From Beroe forskalii (taxonomy: Eukaryota; Ctenophora; Nuda; Beroida; Beroidae), in contig WFMF01000239.1 of assembly GCA_011033025.1 (NCBI GenBank), positions 1 through 64,000 of the forward strand: DNA of 64,000 nt, given 5' to 3'. The translations under genes were made by a program, and so were the position numbers. Below are positions 1 to 11,100 of this stretch, in pieces. Under the pieces are notes generated by a model that saw nothing but the letters and a program-made list of their open reading frames with translations, made no database searches and was not told the origin of the DNA. The first letter of the stretch is position 1, and every line of letters begins with the position of its first letter.

Positions 1-722
1 TCAGGTATCAAATTGATAGAATGTATTTTCAAAAAACACCATACCTAATGATTTGATAATCATAACATGTGAAAACATTAAATGTTATAGCAAATTCAGC
101 TATGAAGATTTGAAGGTATAATGGGGGGTCAAGGAGTGAGATCCAGGATGTGGCAATACCAGTGGCTTTCTATCCGGCATCAATTCAAAGCAATCATGCA
201 ATACTGAATCAATACTGATTGAAAAAAATCGATGTTTTTCGAACTTATTAAGTTCAAATTTGCTTGAAAAAATAGTCCTCATGAAATTAAGAATACATGT
301 CATTAAGGTGCATGAAATTAAGCCTTTTGAGACCTTAGGGCTTAATTATATAAACTTAATTTCCTGTAATAAGGTAGACTTGTTCTGAGAATATGAAAAA
401 TCGTGATCCATCAGCCGCCATTACACGTGAGGAAGGAAACGTTTGCCATTTCCTCTTCATCCCGAGTGCAAGGATGTGCTGCACACAAGAATACGGTGGA
501 ACATCATTAATTCTTCAAATTTACCAGTACAATCAATTGAGTGACCGCAATTCTGAACAGCCTATCATTCATTGACGTGTATGATCAGCTTTATCTCATC
601 CTACTGACTAATTAGACAATAAAGGTGAAACTTTAGTAATCAGATCACCCCCATCAGGCCTGGAATTTCTCTTTTGACGTGTTAGCTACACTCAATCTGA
701 TTGTTTACCTACTCTCGATCCC

Positions 723-871
723 CATCCACTCAGCATCAAGACGGCCCCCACCTGATAGCTTTTGGGATGCTGTGAGTGGCTAACCCGGTGCAGAAGAAGC
801 CCCATGCAAACATCCAATCAGCATCAAGACTTTCCCCACCTGATAGCTTTGGGCAGCTGTGAGTGGCTAGC
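723..871. repeat. Tandem pair of hairpin-forming repeats
   Basis: Two copies of a roughly 62-base unit lie at about 723-785 and 811-871. Each starts with a CATCCA[C/A]TCAGCATCAAGAC-like block and ends with GCTGTGAGTGGCTA. In the first copy the ends CCACTCAGCATC and GATGCTGTGAGTGG are nearly inverted complements, so each unit could fold back. This resembles a small non-autonomous foldback element or a MITE remnant. Confidence 0.6.
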
Positions 872-3198
872 CTCTTGGAGGAGCTTTGGAGGAGCGTGAT
901 TTTTCATCGCTCTCTTCTCTGTTCATGTTATAGGGGTCAGAAGCGTCTGCAGCTATATTTTCATAGAATTGATATGTTGTTTTTCAGTCGCATATCCCGT
1001 TTCAGCTATGCGTTTCAGACACAGCAATTTTGACCAGCCATTTCATAACCAGCATTCCTAACACTTATAATAGTTAACGACCGGCTTCTAATTTTAATGT
1101 GGCAAACAGCTGTTCCCAACGAGTAAATTTGTAATTGTAGGTATTATAATCAGGATTTTTAAACAAGATCATGCTGTATACATGATATAAAGGCCGTTTT
1201 GACCATGACTGGATGTTTTAATTCAGTAGGTAATACCTACTACCTATCAGTCGTTCTATAAATGGGGTAGGTACTGGTTCTGATATAGTGAAGACCAAAT
1301 TTTTAAACCATTTTAACTTTTAAACCGACCTAACTTTCCGCATGAGGAAATGACAATACCTATACCTAAGTCCTAAAATATGGAAGTGGAACACGCAATC
1401 TCAATATCGGATTCGGAGCTTCAAAGTGATCTGTTTGGGTTTTATTTTATCTGAGGTTATTTTTTTACGATCTAACTTTCAACATTTTATTTCGTACAAG
1501 CACGATCATGCATTTGACCATGCACATTTGAGGCCAATCGTCGGAGGCTGTACGCACGTTTTGGTACGACTAATGGATTACCATAACCATTGGACAAGAT
1601 TCACAACTCTAATGACCATTCTAGTTTTTAATACAATCTTCAATAAATGAATTTAGATTATACTTTATATCATATTTATAATTATGGTCGCAGGTGTTAG
1701 AATTTTGGCGATCTTCGGACAAGGATCACGAAATATGCGCTACAGCCTGAGCCAGTATAACAGGAGCAGCGTATCTAAACTTTGGATCAGTAGGTATTTT
1801 TAACGTTTTTTCAATTTTCCATTTCTATTGTAATTGAATGCGACGAGATAGGATTGTACGGAATCAGAATTTTTGCATGCGTGATCCAGGCTTCATGGAC
1901 TATAGAGTCAATATTTTATAATTATAACGTCGTTTCTAGACAATGATTTTAAGCTTTTTTGAAATTAATGTTCAGATTATTCTAATTCTATCATTTTATC
2001 CATTATCACACAATCACAGCATATTTGCTATTGTGAAATTGACTCGACTGTCGGATCATTATATAATTATACCTATACTCTAACGTTTTCTGCCGTTATG
2101 CTCAGTTATTTTCAGTCCGTTATGCTCCTGAACTCTTGAACTTGATGTTGGAAAGTTACTGGTCAATGTGCTGGGATTCCAGAACTTCCTTGACAGAAAA
2201 TCTCGGACGGAAGCTGAGATCATGAGATTGGGCAGCAGCAGTCTCTCCACTCTCGAACATGGAATCCTCAACGACGACAGAAACTGTGCATGGTACAGCG
2301 TTTTAAAAGTACGGCGTTTAATGAGACTGAGAGTGAGTTCGAGGAAATGTTGACAGTTGCAACGGGTGCAAGCTGACGTTGGGTCGTTGGGAATAGGAAT
2401 ACGACGGGTTTGAATATTCAGCTGAGGTAATAAAATATTGCCAATTATTTAGCTATTAATTGAGGAGTGAATAGTGATCAATAAGTTATTAACCAATCGA
2501 AAGCCGAACGCATAACTTTTAACGCAGGACGGTGGTGCTTATCAGTGTCAAATAGGAATATCTGAATATAGGAATATAACCAACGCCGATCAGGCCAGTG
2601 CTGATTTTAATTGCCAAATGCCACGTCATCTGTTTATCAAGCTATAATAAAAGTATAAGAGTATAATGATTTGAACTTTTCGTTGTGATGTCTGTACGGT
2701 GAATATGTTTATTGAATTTCCTGTTTCGTTATTATAATGTGACAAAGTTTGTTTCCATTATCCAGCTAGAGCTATCCATATGAATATGATTTAACGATCG
2801 TAGTACGAATCAGGAAAGAGAAAATGCGCAAAATTATACTGTGCGCGTTCTCTCTTTTTCTGCAAACGCGAAATGGCGAAAAAAATCTTTCGGGTGTTCA
2901 TTTTGACGGCCAATTTTGAATATGATCGCCTAGTTTCGCCTTGTCAAACCAAAAATAAAATTAAAGATAAAGCCTTGCGAATTCTAATATGCCGAAGGTT
3001 TCAAGATGGACATTTGAATACTTTTTGAGTTATGGCCCTATGAAAAAGCCTTATTTTCGCGCATTTTCAGCGAGAGATAACTCGGCTTTGGAATGGACTT
3101 AGGAGACGAGAGAAAAACATCGAATAGGGCTATCTTTCCTCTAAACAATGCAAAAAACCCCATTGCTGTGAGTTTTTAGGAATTTCTTCGAGGTGCCT

Positions 3199-3900
3199 TC
3201 AAACACGGTACACTGTACGTACGTCGTAAAATTGTACGCGCGCAGCGGAAATAATTTGTTCGCTTTGTCGTAAAATGCAGCCACTGTGCGCACGCTTCCC
3301 AACGGAAAGCGCGCCGCGCATGAACTCTAACATCAACATTCTCAGATTAATTTCGACGGACGTTGCCCCGTTTATTTCTTCCAAATGTGGAACGTTGCGC
3401 CGCGCGCGAGGGTAGGGTAACATCTTGCTAAACACGTATATCCCTGTCTGCGTTGCGCGGCGCGCTTCCCCAGGGAAGCGCGCGGCGCGTACACACACCT
3501 ATGCGGGCTTAGGAAGGTAACATCCGACGAGATTAATTGCATTGCCTAACGTGAACGTTGTATGCCCAACTCAGATCTGCAAGTCGAGGCGCGCGCGCTT
3601 CTCGCGCGCAGGGGGCTAGGCAACACATGGCAAGGATCACACCTATCCTAGCCGCGCGCAGCACTCGGAAATTTGGACGGTCGTGTTGCGCGCGGAATTG
3701 AATAAAATGGCGCGCGGCGGAGGGTAGCTGTGTAAAATCTTATTTTGCTATAAGTGTTTAGCAACGTAGCAAGCCTTTAAAAATACTGCGCCTTCAAATC
3801 ATCATCAGCGCAAAAGCTGAATTGCGCGCGCAGCAAACGGCTAAAATTTTGAGAAGGGACGTCAACGCGCGCAGAATTAGGCACTGGTATGGTTAAGGCA
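3199..3900. repeat. CGCGCG-rich patch with a dispersed-repeat piece
   Basis: This stretch is packed with GCGCGC and CGCGCG runs inside AT-rich DNA. Positions 3,418-3,512 are closely related to 41,441-41,515: both read from GCTAAACA through a GGGAAGCGC core to GTACACACACCT and GCGGG. Positions 3,788-3,815 and 3,970-4,000 also share the block TTCAAATCATCATCAG. No coding potential is apparent, and it is best read as degraded dispersed repeat. Confidence 0.5.
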
Positions 3901-4913
3901 AGTCACCACTATTATATATATTAACTTTTCAACAATACTTCATAATAAAACACTAGCTGAATTTTAATGCAAAGTGCTTTCAAATCATCATCAGTGCAAA
4001 AGTCATTGAGTAAGTACGAGTTACCTGTTAAAAATTTACTGGGTATGTTTTAAACTTATTGTTTATTTCTGAGTACCTTGTTGGGAATATCATAAATAAA
4101 TGCAAATTGAAAATCGTGTTGTTGTATGACAAAATTTTAAACTAAACTAAACTAACTATACATTCAAACCTGAGTACATTGGCATTTGAGTACATCGGCA
4201 TTTAGATTAACTTGTCAGAGTGATCGGGAATTAAGGTATTATAAATTATAATTTCAATTTTCCATTTCAATAACCAGCATACCATTTCAATAACCATTGA
4301 TTTTATTTTCACTTCACAAACACTGATACATATTATTATTGACAGTTGGACAGTGGTTTAAATTGTCAAAATTATTGGCATCGAAGTAATGGTTGGTTGG
4401 CGGTGGTTGGTGGTGGTTGCCATATAATTATCACAACTTAAGCCTTGGACAGGTTGTCTTGTAAGTAATGAATATGAATCTTCACTGCCATCACTTATGT
4501 TGCAATTGCAATGGTATGTAACGAGCTATTTAGCTTCTATTTTATGTTTAGCATGCCATACAGCAAGGATCTACTCTACACCCACTGCATTAGGCACATT
4601 GCCAATACTTCAACATATCGACATCAATCAATTGCTTCCTACTTGCTATAAGTTCTCTTCTGTGTTCTTTCACTGTCTCTTGGAAGTTTAGGACAATTCC
4701 TTGCACCCGAAAATTGGTGTCAACACAGTTCTGTTATGACTCCAAGTTACACTGTTACAGTCCCATTATCCAAGATATATCTTTTTGAAACTACTGAATC
4801 AGTTATTCATCTAGGTGATGATCAGATAATGATTTGATACCTATTATGCCTCAAGACCAAGGTATGTTCTCCCCTTTTTTTGATTATCAAATATGTTGTG
4901 GTCGATATAAAAA

Positions 4914-5041
4914 TTTAAAACAGTTAGATTGTTAAGAATGACCCCAATTGTAAGATGTATACATCTTACAATTGGGGTCATTCTTAACAATCTAACTGTT
5001 TTAAAGGTATCAGATTTACCTATAGGTAAATCTGATACCTT
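4914..5041. repeat. Two abutting perfect palindromes (92 bp and 38 bp)
   Basis: Positions 4,914-5,005 form a perfect inverted repeat with 46-base arms centred on GTATAC and no spacer. Positions 5,004-5,041 form a second perfect palindrome with 19-base arms centred on CTATAG. They overlap by two bases and lie about 150 bases before the first SHIPPO-gene exon I can support. The apparent small proteins on both strands here are translations of the palindrome and are not genes. Confidence 0.9.
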
Positions 5042-5194
5042 CTTACCTTCTTCGGACTGCAAATATTTGCTCCAAATACCTATGATTGTCATTTGTAAAA
5101 CTTACAAGCTCACTTACTACTCAGATATTAAATTAAAACTTCATTCTACTTCTATTCTACTTGCAATAATTAAAATGGTTCATAATATTCTCAG

Positions 5195-8100
5195 TTGAGA
5201 TTATAATACCAAAAGCTGCTGTTGTCGAGAGACCTCCTAATGTAACAGATAGCACTACGTACAAACACTTCAAATCTAGAGTGAGGAACCCCTCTCAAAA
5301 CAGGTTGGGAACCATTGTCAACAGGAGCACAACTTCCCACCTCAGGACAGTGGTGAAATATTGTGTGGTAAAAGTTTTGAGGTTGAATGACCTGAGGTGA
5401 AAAGTCTATGTTCATTTGTAATTGTATGAATATTGAAAATCAGGGATGAAATAGAATCACAGTTGATATTATTTCAGGAGTTTTGGGGGAGAACTTCCAG
5501 CAAGGAGAAGTGCCTCACACACCCAACACTTCCAGAGTAAATACCACACTCCTCCCTCACCCCCTCCCCGAAAGAAGGTCTCAGAGAACAGTGAGTGGTT
5601 CTATTATATTTTCTTAAAGTCCTTGATGGTGTCTGCTTATGATGATATGGCCGCAAAATTACCAAGTCATAAGTTTTTGATTAAAAATCAGTGCCATATG
5701 TATTATTCTGGATAGGTACTACATAATCTACTTAATTAAATTACCTACCATGATGGTAGAATTCCTTAATTTTATAATGCAACCATCTTTCTTTGATTGG
5801 TGTTGCAAACAATTCACCCAAATTTTCAGAATATGAAAGAGAAACATGTTTCTTTGCAATGCCAACTTACTTCTTAAAAGTGGAGGGTTTGTGTTATGAT
5901 TTTAGATAAAATCGCTTATTGCTCAGAGGAAAGTCTTGCTAACTTGTAGTTCACCTTCCGGATGGCTTCCAACTTTATGCATTGCTATATATGTTATGCA
6001 ATTTAAATTGCTATGTTATACAATTTAACTTGGAGCACATTTTAAACGCTTGCTATCACTGAACTGCATGATGAACATTTCTGAATTTATACACTTGTAG
6101 CAGCTGATGAATTAAATTGTGCTACTGAAAATCTCCATCTGCTTACCATGTAGCTTCTCCATGTCACGTGGATGATGACTTTGCTTCGAATCAGCATGTA
6201 AATATTATATACAATTTACACAGTACACACCTGCTTTACAAAGTATACATTGTCATTTGTATGTGGGTACATGCCTAGAAAATTAAAAAGTCCACACAGT
6301 ACCTACTTGTGAATACCAGGCAGTGAAATTACATGCTTGCTAATGAAAATTTTATAATGTTGAAATTTCACATTCCACACACAGGATGGTAAGAGAAATA
6401 TCAAATTCAAAGCTGGAAGCTTTGAATTTAAAGGGTGTCACAAAGTATAGATTTTAGTTCAAGTTCATTTTCAGTGAACACGCCACTCAGCTTATTTCCC
6501 CACAGTAAACACGCAACTAAGCTTATTCGCCCTCAGAAAACACGCCGCTAACGTCATTTCCCCGCAGTAAACACGCCGAGGTTTGGCGAGCGCCCTCCCT
6601 CCCCTCGACCAGCTCCCGACCAGTATTACCCAACTCTGTCTCCCACTGCACCCAGCTACTCCTTCGGACACAAACTCGGCGAAAAGGTGAGACACCTATC
6701 ATTTCACTATTTCAGTGGATAGAATTGAGAAGCTGAGTCTGTCCCAGCCATGATAGTTGTTATTTTAGCACTTTCATGGATATGGAAAAGGTTCAACTTC
6801 TCGATTTAATCCGCAGATATTGATTTTTGAAGGTTTCACTTCTATTCCAACAGCTGTTACAGGAATCTCCTGTCTCACCGACACGATTTGAATATTATAT
6901 CGTTAATTTTGATGCATACATTATTAAGTTCTGATGTATTCTATTTCGAAACAATCAACAGAACCGATGGTTTTGCATAATTTTCCCGTGCAGCAATAAT
7001 CGCCATACAAATACAATTTATCGCACGCAGTAGACTCAAATTTATTAAAGTTACTTGATTCAATGAGAATTTCGCACGTGATGTTATTGTTCGTTCATTA
7101 CTTACTGTTGGTAATATTAAACCAAGAACTGGTTCGGTTACGGTATGTATAAGAGGACACTAGGCATGTAACAGGTAACTGAAAAATCGGATAAAATTTA
7201 TGAGCGGTAATAGTCGAATGTGAATCGTTTCACTCCGCTGAGCCGAGAAGAAAATATATTGGAAATTGCAGATTAATTATTATTAAAGGTAGTTGTTAAG
7301 CGTGACGGATGGCGCCATTATCTTTCTTTGACCCTCTGTTATGGCGCATCGATCAATCGATGACATCATCGACACCCATGATCGACTGAGTCAGTCCCTC
7401 AGTATTCAGGTTCTACCGAGTACTGAGGACTCTGCCTCGGTTACAAAACCTGCCCTCGGTCGATCTTTGATTGACAAACCACTGTCTACGTTGCGCCTGG
7501 TAATCTGTAATATACCCAAATATCAGACGGTGGATTTGGGAAGGGTCGGACGAGCTGGGAAAAAGCGTGGTTTGCAACGAACGATGTCTGGAAGATAAAG
7601 ACTAACTTTGAGGAAAAGGTAGGTGGAGAAAACTATGATTTTTTCTTTTTGTCCTTCTCTTGAATCCCGGAGAAATATTCTTGTAAATTTCTATATTAAG
7701 CTATTATTATGTTAACATTTACAGTTATCACGATCACTAAATCGTTAACTCAATAATTTATAAATCATAGCCATCATGTAATCGGTGACTGTCCTGAATT
7801 CGGCACTGTCATACCGAGTTTTTGATTGTTTACTTTTCAGGTCCTGCGTTTAAAAATCCATATTGCCTGGAGAAATGTAAATTCATTCACCTATTTTAAA
7901 TAAAATATGCGACATTTATCAAAATATGTTCAGAGTACTGTGTAATCGTGTAATGAAGCTGTGAGACCCGCTAGTTGCCATAGCAACTAGGTCCTCCTCT
8001 CCTAAATAATATTATACTATTTATAAATTGTAAATTTCCTGTGATTTAACCGTGCACATTGCACACGTTGCGCGGCTGAAAGATCAACCTGTGACGGACT

Positions 8101-11100
8101 TAAAATAAATTTCATTTCTTATGAAAATTCCGAAAGCATTCGTCATTAGAACATATGTTTAATATCTGAAATTACAGGATGCTGTATATCCTCCAGCTAC
8201 GCATGACTTAGAACGTGTGTATAACACTGTGAATGAGTTGCAGTGACTCACTTTAAACCGGTACATCAGATCCATGTCATGGATCTGTTGTACCTGTTTA
8301 ACAATGGGATTAAATGTTGTAAGTGCAGCTAAGCTGGGATTTTAAACTGCTGCAGAATTTTATATAAGTGCTATTTTAAGCTGCAGAAGTTGGGAAGGAG
8401 GGCCAAGATTCATGAGGAGTTAGAAAAGCAAAAAGATTCATCAGAGATCCAGAGTCCGTAGAAATTTCCTTGCGTTTGACAAAACGTTTCCCTCAGCGGC
8501 TTGAAATATAATATTGCCTTGTGTTTGACTAAAGTTCCCCTCAGTGGCCGGAGATTGGAAGTCACGAGTACGAGTTTAACTGTCTGGGAAAGAAACTACC
8601 TCATCTGCCGTGCGGACCTGCATCCAGCTTTGGAATCAAGCCAACTCCCACCAGTAGAGGTGAGAATCAAATTACCGAAAATGAGATGATATAATATGAA
8701 GTCATTGGGAGGCATCTGTGAAAAATTAAACGATTAAAGTGTTGAATTCATCGTAAAAATCTGCGAACTTCTCCCAGACTGCCTCATAATTCTAGGTACT
8801 GAGTTCCCCCGGAAACTTTGAAAAACTGTGGACTCTTGGGCAAAAAAGGGGCGTCAATGACCCCAGGGAGCTCCCCGCCCTCTTTACATTCGTTTCCTAT
8901 TCAAAAGATATTCTTTTTAATCTTTTTAAACATTCTCTTCTCTTCAGAGGAATGAGTAAGATGAGATGAAAACATACATTTCAGATCACGCAGGGTGATT
9001 AAGATTGACATCATTATCACAGTTTACTATATTCCATTTACGACGTTGACCGGCCTACTTTTTACCTTGAAACAATTTATAACAAATCTGCAGGGGTTGA
9101 ATCTGTGAATCTCTTCAGAGTGGACCATCAACGGATATGTAGCCTCTTACTTGTTATATCATTTATCAAATCTGACAATATGTTCAGATCTTGGCATGCA
9201 ATGGTCCGTTCATCCAATATGATAACATCGCGTCATGTCAATTTTCAGGTGTGACTCGGTCCTTAAAACTTCATTTCTGAGCGTCAACAATCAACATCAT
9301 AGCCTGTCGCTATAACAGGCTGACACAACTGCCCCCCCCCCCCCCTCGACCAAGGCTTTCGCAATTACAGAATCCGTGCATCTGAAATTTCGCGACAAAA
9401 CACTATTTTTATGAAAATAGTCAAAATCAAAAATAAATTATGTTTCACAAGTCAGTCAAGGTAATATTTTAAGTAATTCTCTGGCTCATTTTGAAAATTG
9501 AGCCAAATTTGTGTAATTTCATCCCTGAATTTGGAAAGGGTTCACAAATCACACCATATTTTAGCTTTATAATCTCCAGATGAAAATTAGGCGGAAGAAA
9601 ATCATCATAAGATTATAATTCCGCGAATTCTGTACCGACTACTGAGACTGTTTACTGAAATTACAGAATCAGTTTTCATCATCTTATCAGAAAATCTAAT
9701 TAGCGAACCGATCTGGTCCTCGATCAATGCGCTGAAATAAAAGAAATATTTTTGTGGTAAATCACATTCATTCTGTTGCAATGTGGCGAATTTCGTGTCT
9801 TGTTTTAGTATTCCTCTTGACTGAGGCCCAGTCTCTGCCCGTCAAATCTTATGAAAACTTCAAGGTGAGCTAAATCTCATGGTTTTTCAAATTGAATTCT
9901 AGCATCATTTGGTTTGCGCCATTTGATTCGGAAATTGACTGGTTTTTACTGGTTGATACATTGTCACGTGTCTCTATCCCTGTCCTCTCATTGGCTCTCA
10001 CCCAGATCCTCCGAGTACCCCTGAAATCCCCTGATGCCCTGGAATCCCTCCTCCAACTCGAAGCTGAAGGACTTGTTGAGCTTCTGTCGGACGGACAAGC
10101 TAAGTCCATGGACGTGTTGGTTCCCCCTGACTTCACCCTTCTAAACTCCGGAGTTTTTGAAGGAGTTGTAGAACTCAACTCAAACGTTGAGACTTCTGTT
10201 GCTGCGGAGAGATTGACGTTAAAAGCTGCAGGACCAGTCGCCCCCGGACACTTCAGCTTTGATTCGTACCACAGACTAAACGTGCTATACGAGCATCTGG
10301 AAGCACTGGCTTTAAATCACAGTGATATCGCAGAGACCTTTGACATGCCCGGGACAACCTACGAAGGACGGGTGATAAAAGCCATGCGAATCACTCACAA
10401 CATCTCCAACCCAGAGTCGGAAACTAAACCCATGATTTGGATAGACGGAGGTATCCATGCTCGGGAATGGGTCTCTCCTGCCACTGTCACCTACATCATC
10501 CACACCTTGCTAGGGTTAGAAGAGGAGGGGAAGAGAGAGGAGGTGGAGGAGTTGCTGGACATGTTCCAGTTCGTGGTAGCTCCCTGCTTGAACCCGGACG
10601 GGTATGTACATTAAACAACCGGTTTTCAATATATTTTCCAATAAATCCCATTACAGTTTCGGTTTCGGTTGGCTAAAAAAACGCCCGGTTAACCAGTATT
10701 TCGGTTTCGCTCTGGTTATTAACCGGTCGTTTCCTACAGGTACGAGCACACTCAGCTTGAACGGTTGTGGAGGAAAACCAGGAAACCGTCCGGTTGTGCG
10801 GGAGGCGGGGAGAAGAACTGGTTTGGCGGGTGTTTTCACGGGGCGTGCTTCGGAGCGGACCCTAACCGGAACTGGGGGACTGTGTATTGGAACACAACGG
10901 GTGTCAGTACCAACCCGTGCAGTATTGTCTACCCTGGAGCTGCTCCTTTCGATCAGGAGAACACGAGAATCGTCAAAACGTATCTTGAGAGTAAGAGGGA
11001 TGTTCTGAAGATCTACTTGTCATACCACAGTTACTCCCAACTATTTCCTGACTCCGCTGGGTTACTCCGACACCATAGTCACAGAGCACCAAGCGCATTA

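Larger units (their letters stand above)
1..5194. other. 5.2 kb without a recognisable gene
   Basis: I find no exon with both a convincing protein and consistent splice sites here. Short open frames are present but look random in composition. The stretch contains a duplicated hairpin near 0.72-0.87 kb, a GC-rich patch near 3.2-3.9 kb and two abutting perfect palindromes at 4.9-5.04 kb, each listed separately. The unseen first exon or exons of the SHIPPO-repeat gene that begins at 5,195 probably lie in this stretch. Confidence 0.5.

Noticed and set aside
4844..5198. Two overlapping small proteins on opposite strands sharing the same peptides
   Set aside because: The shared peptides come from the perfect palindromes at 4,914-5,041.
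7341..7598. 85-residue plus-strand frame in the SHIPPO intron
   Set aside because: It has no SHIPPO motif, is not needed for phase between exons 3 and 4, and has no flanking acceptor that fits.
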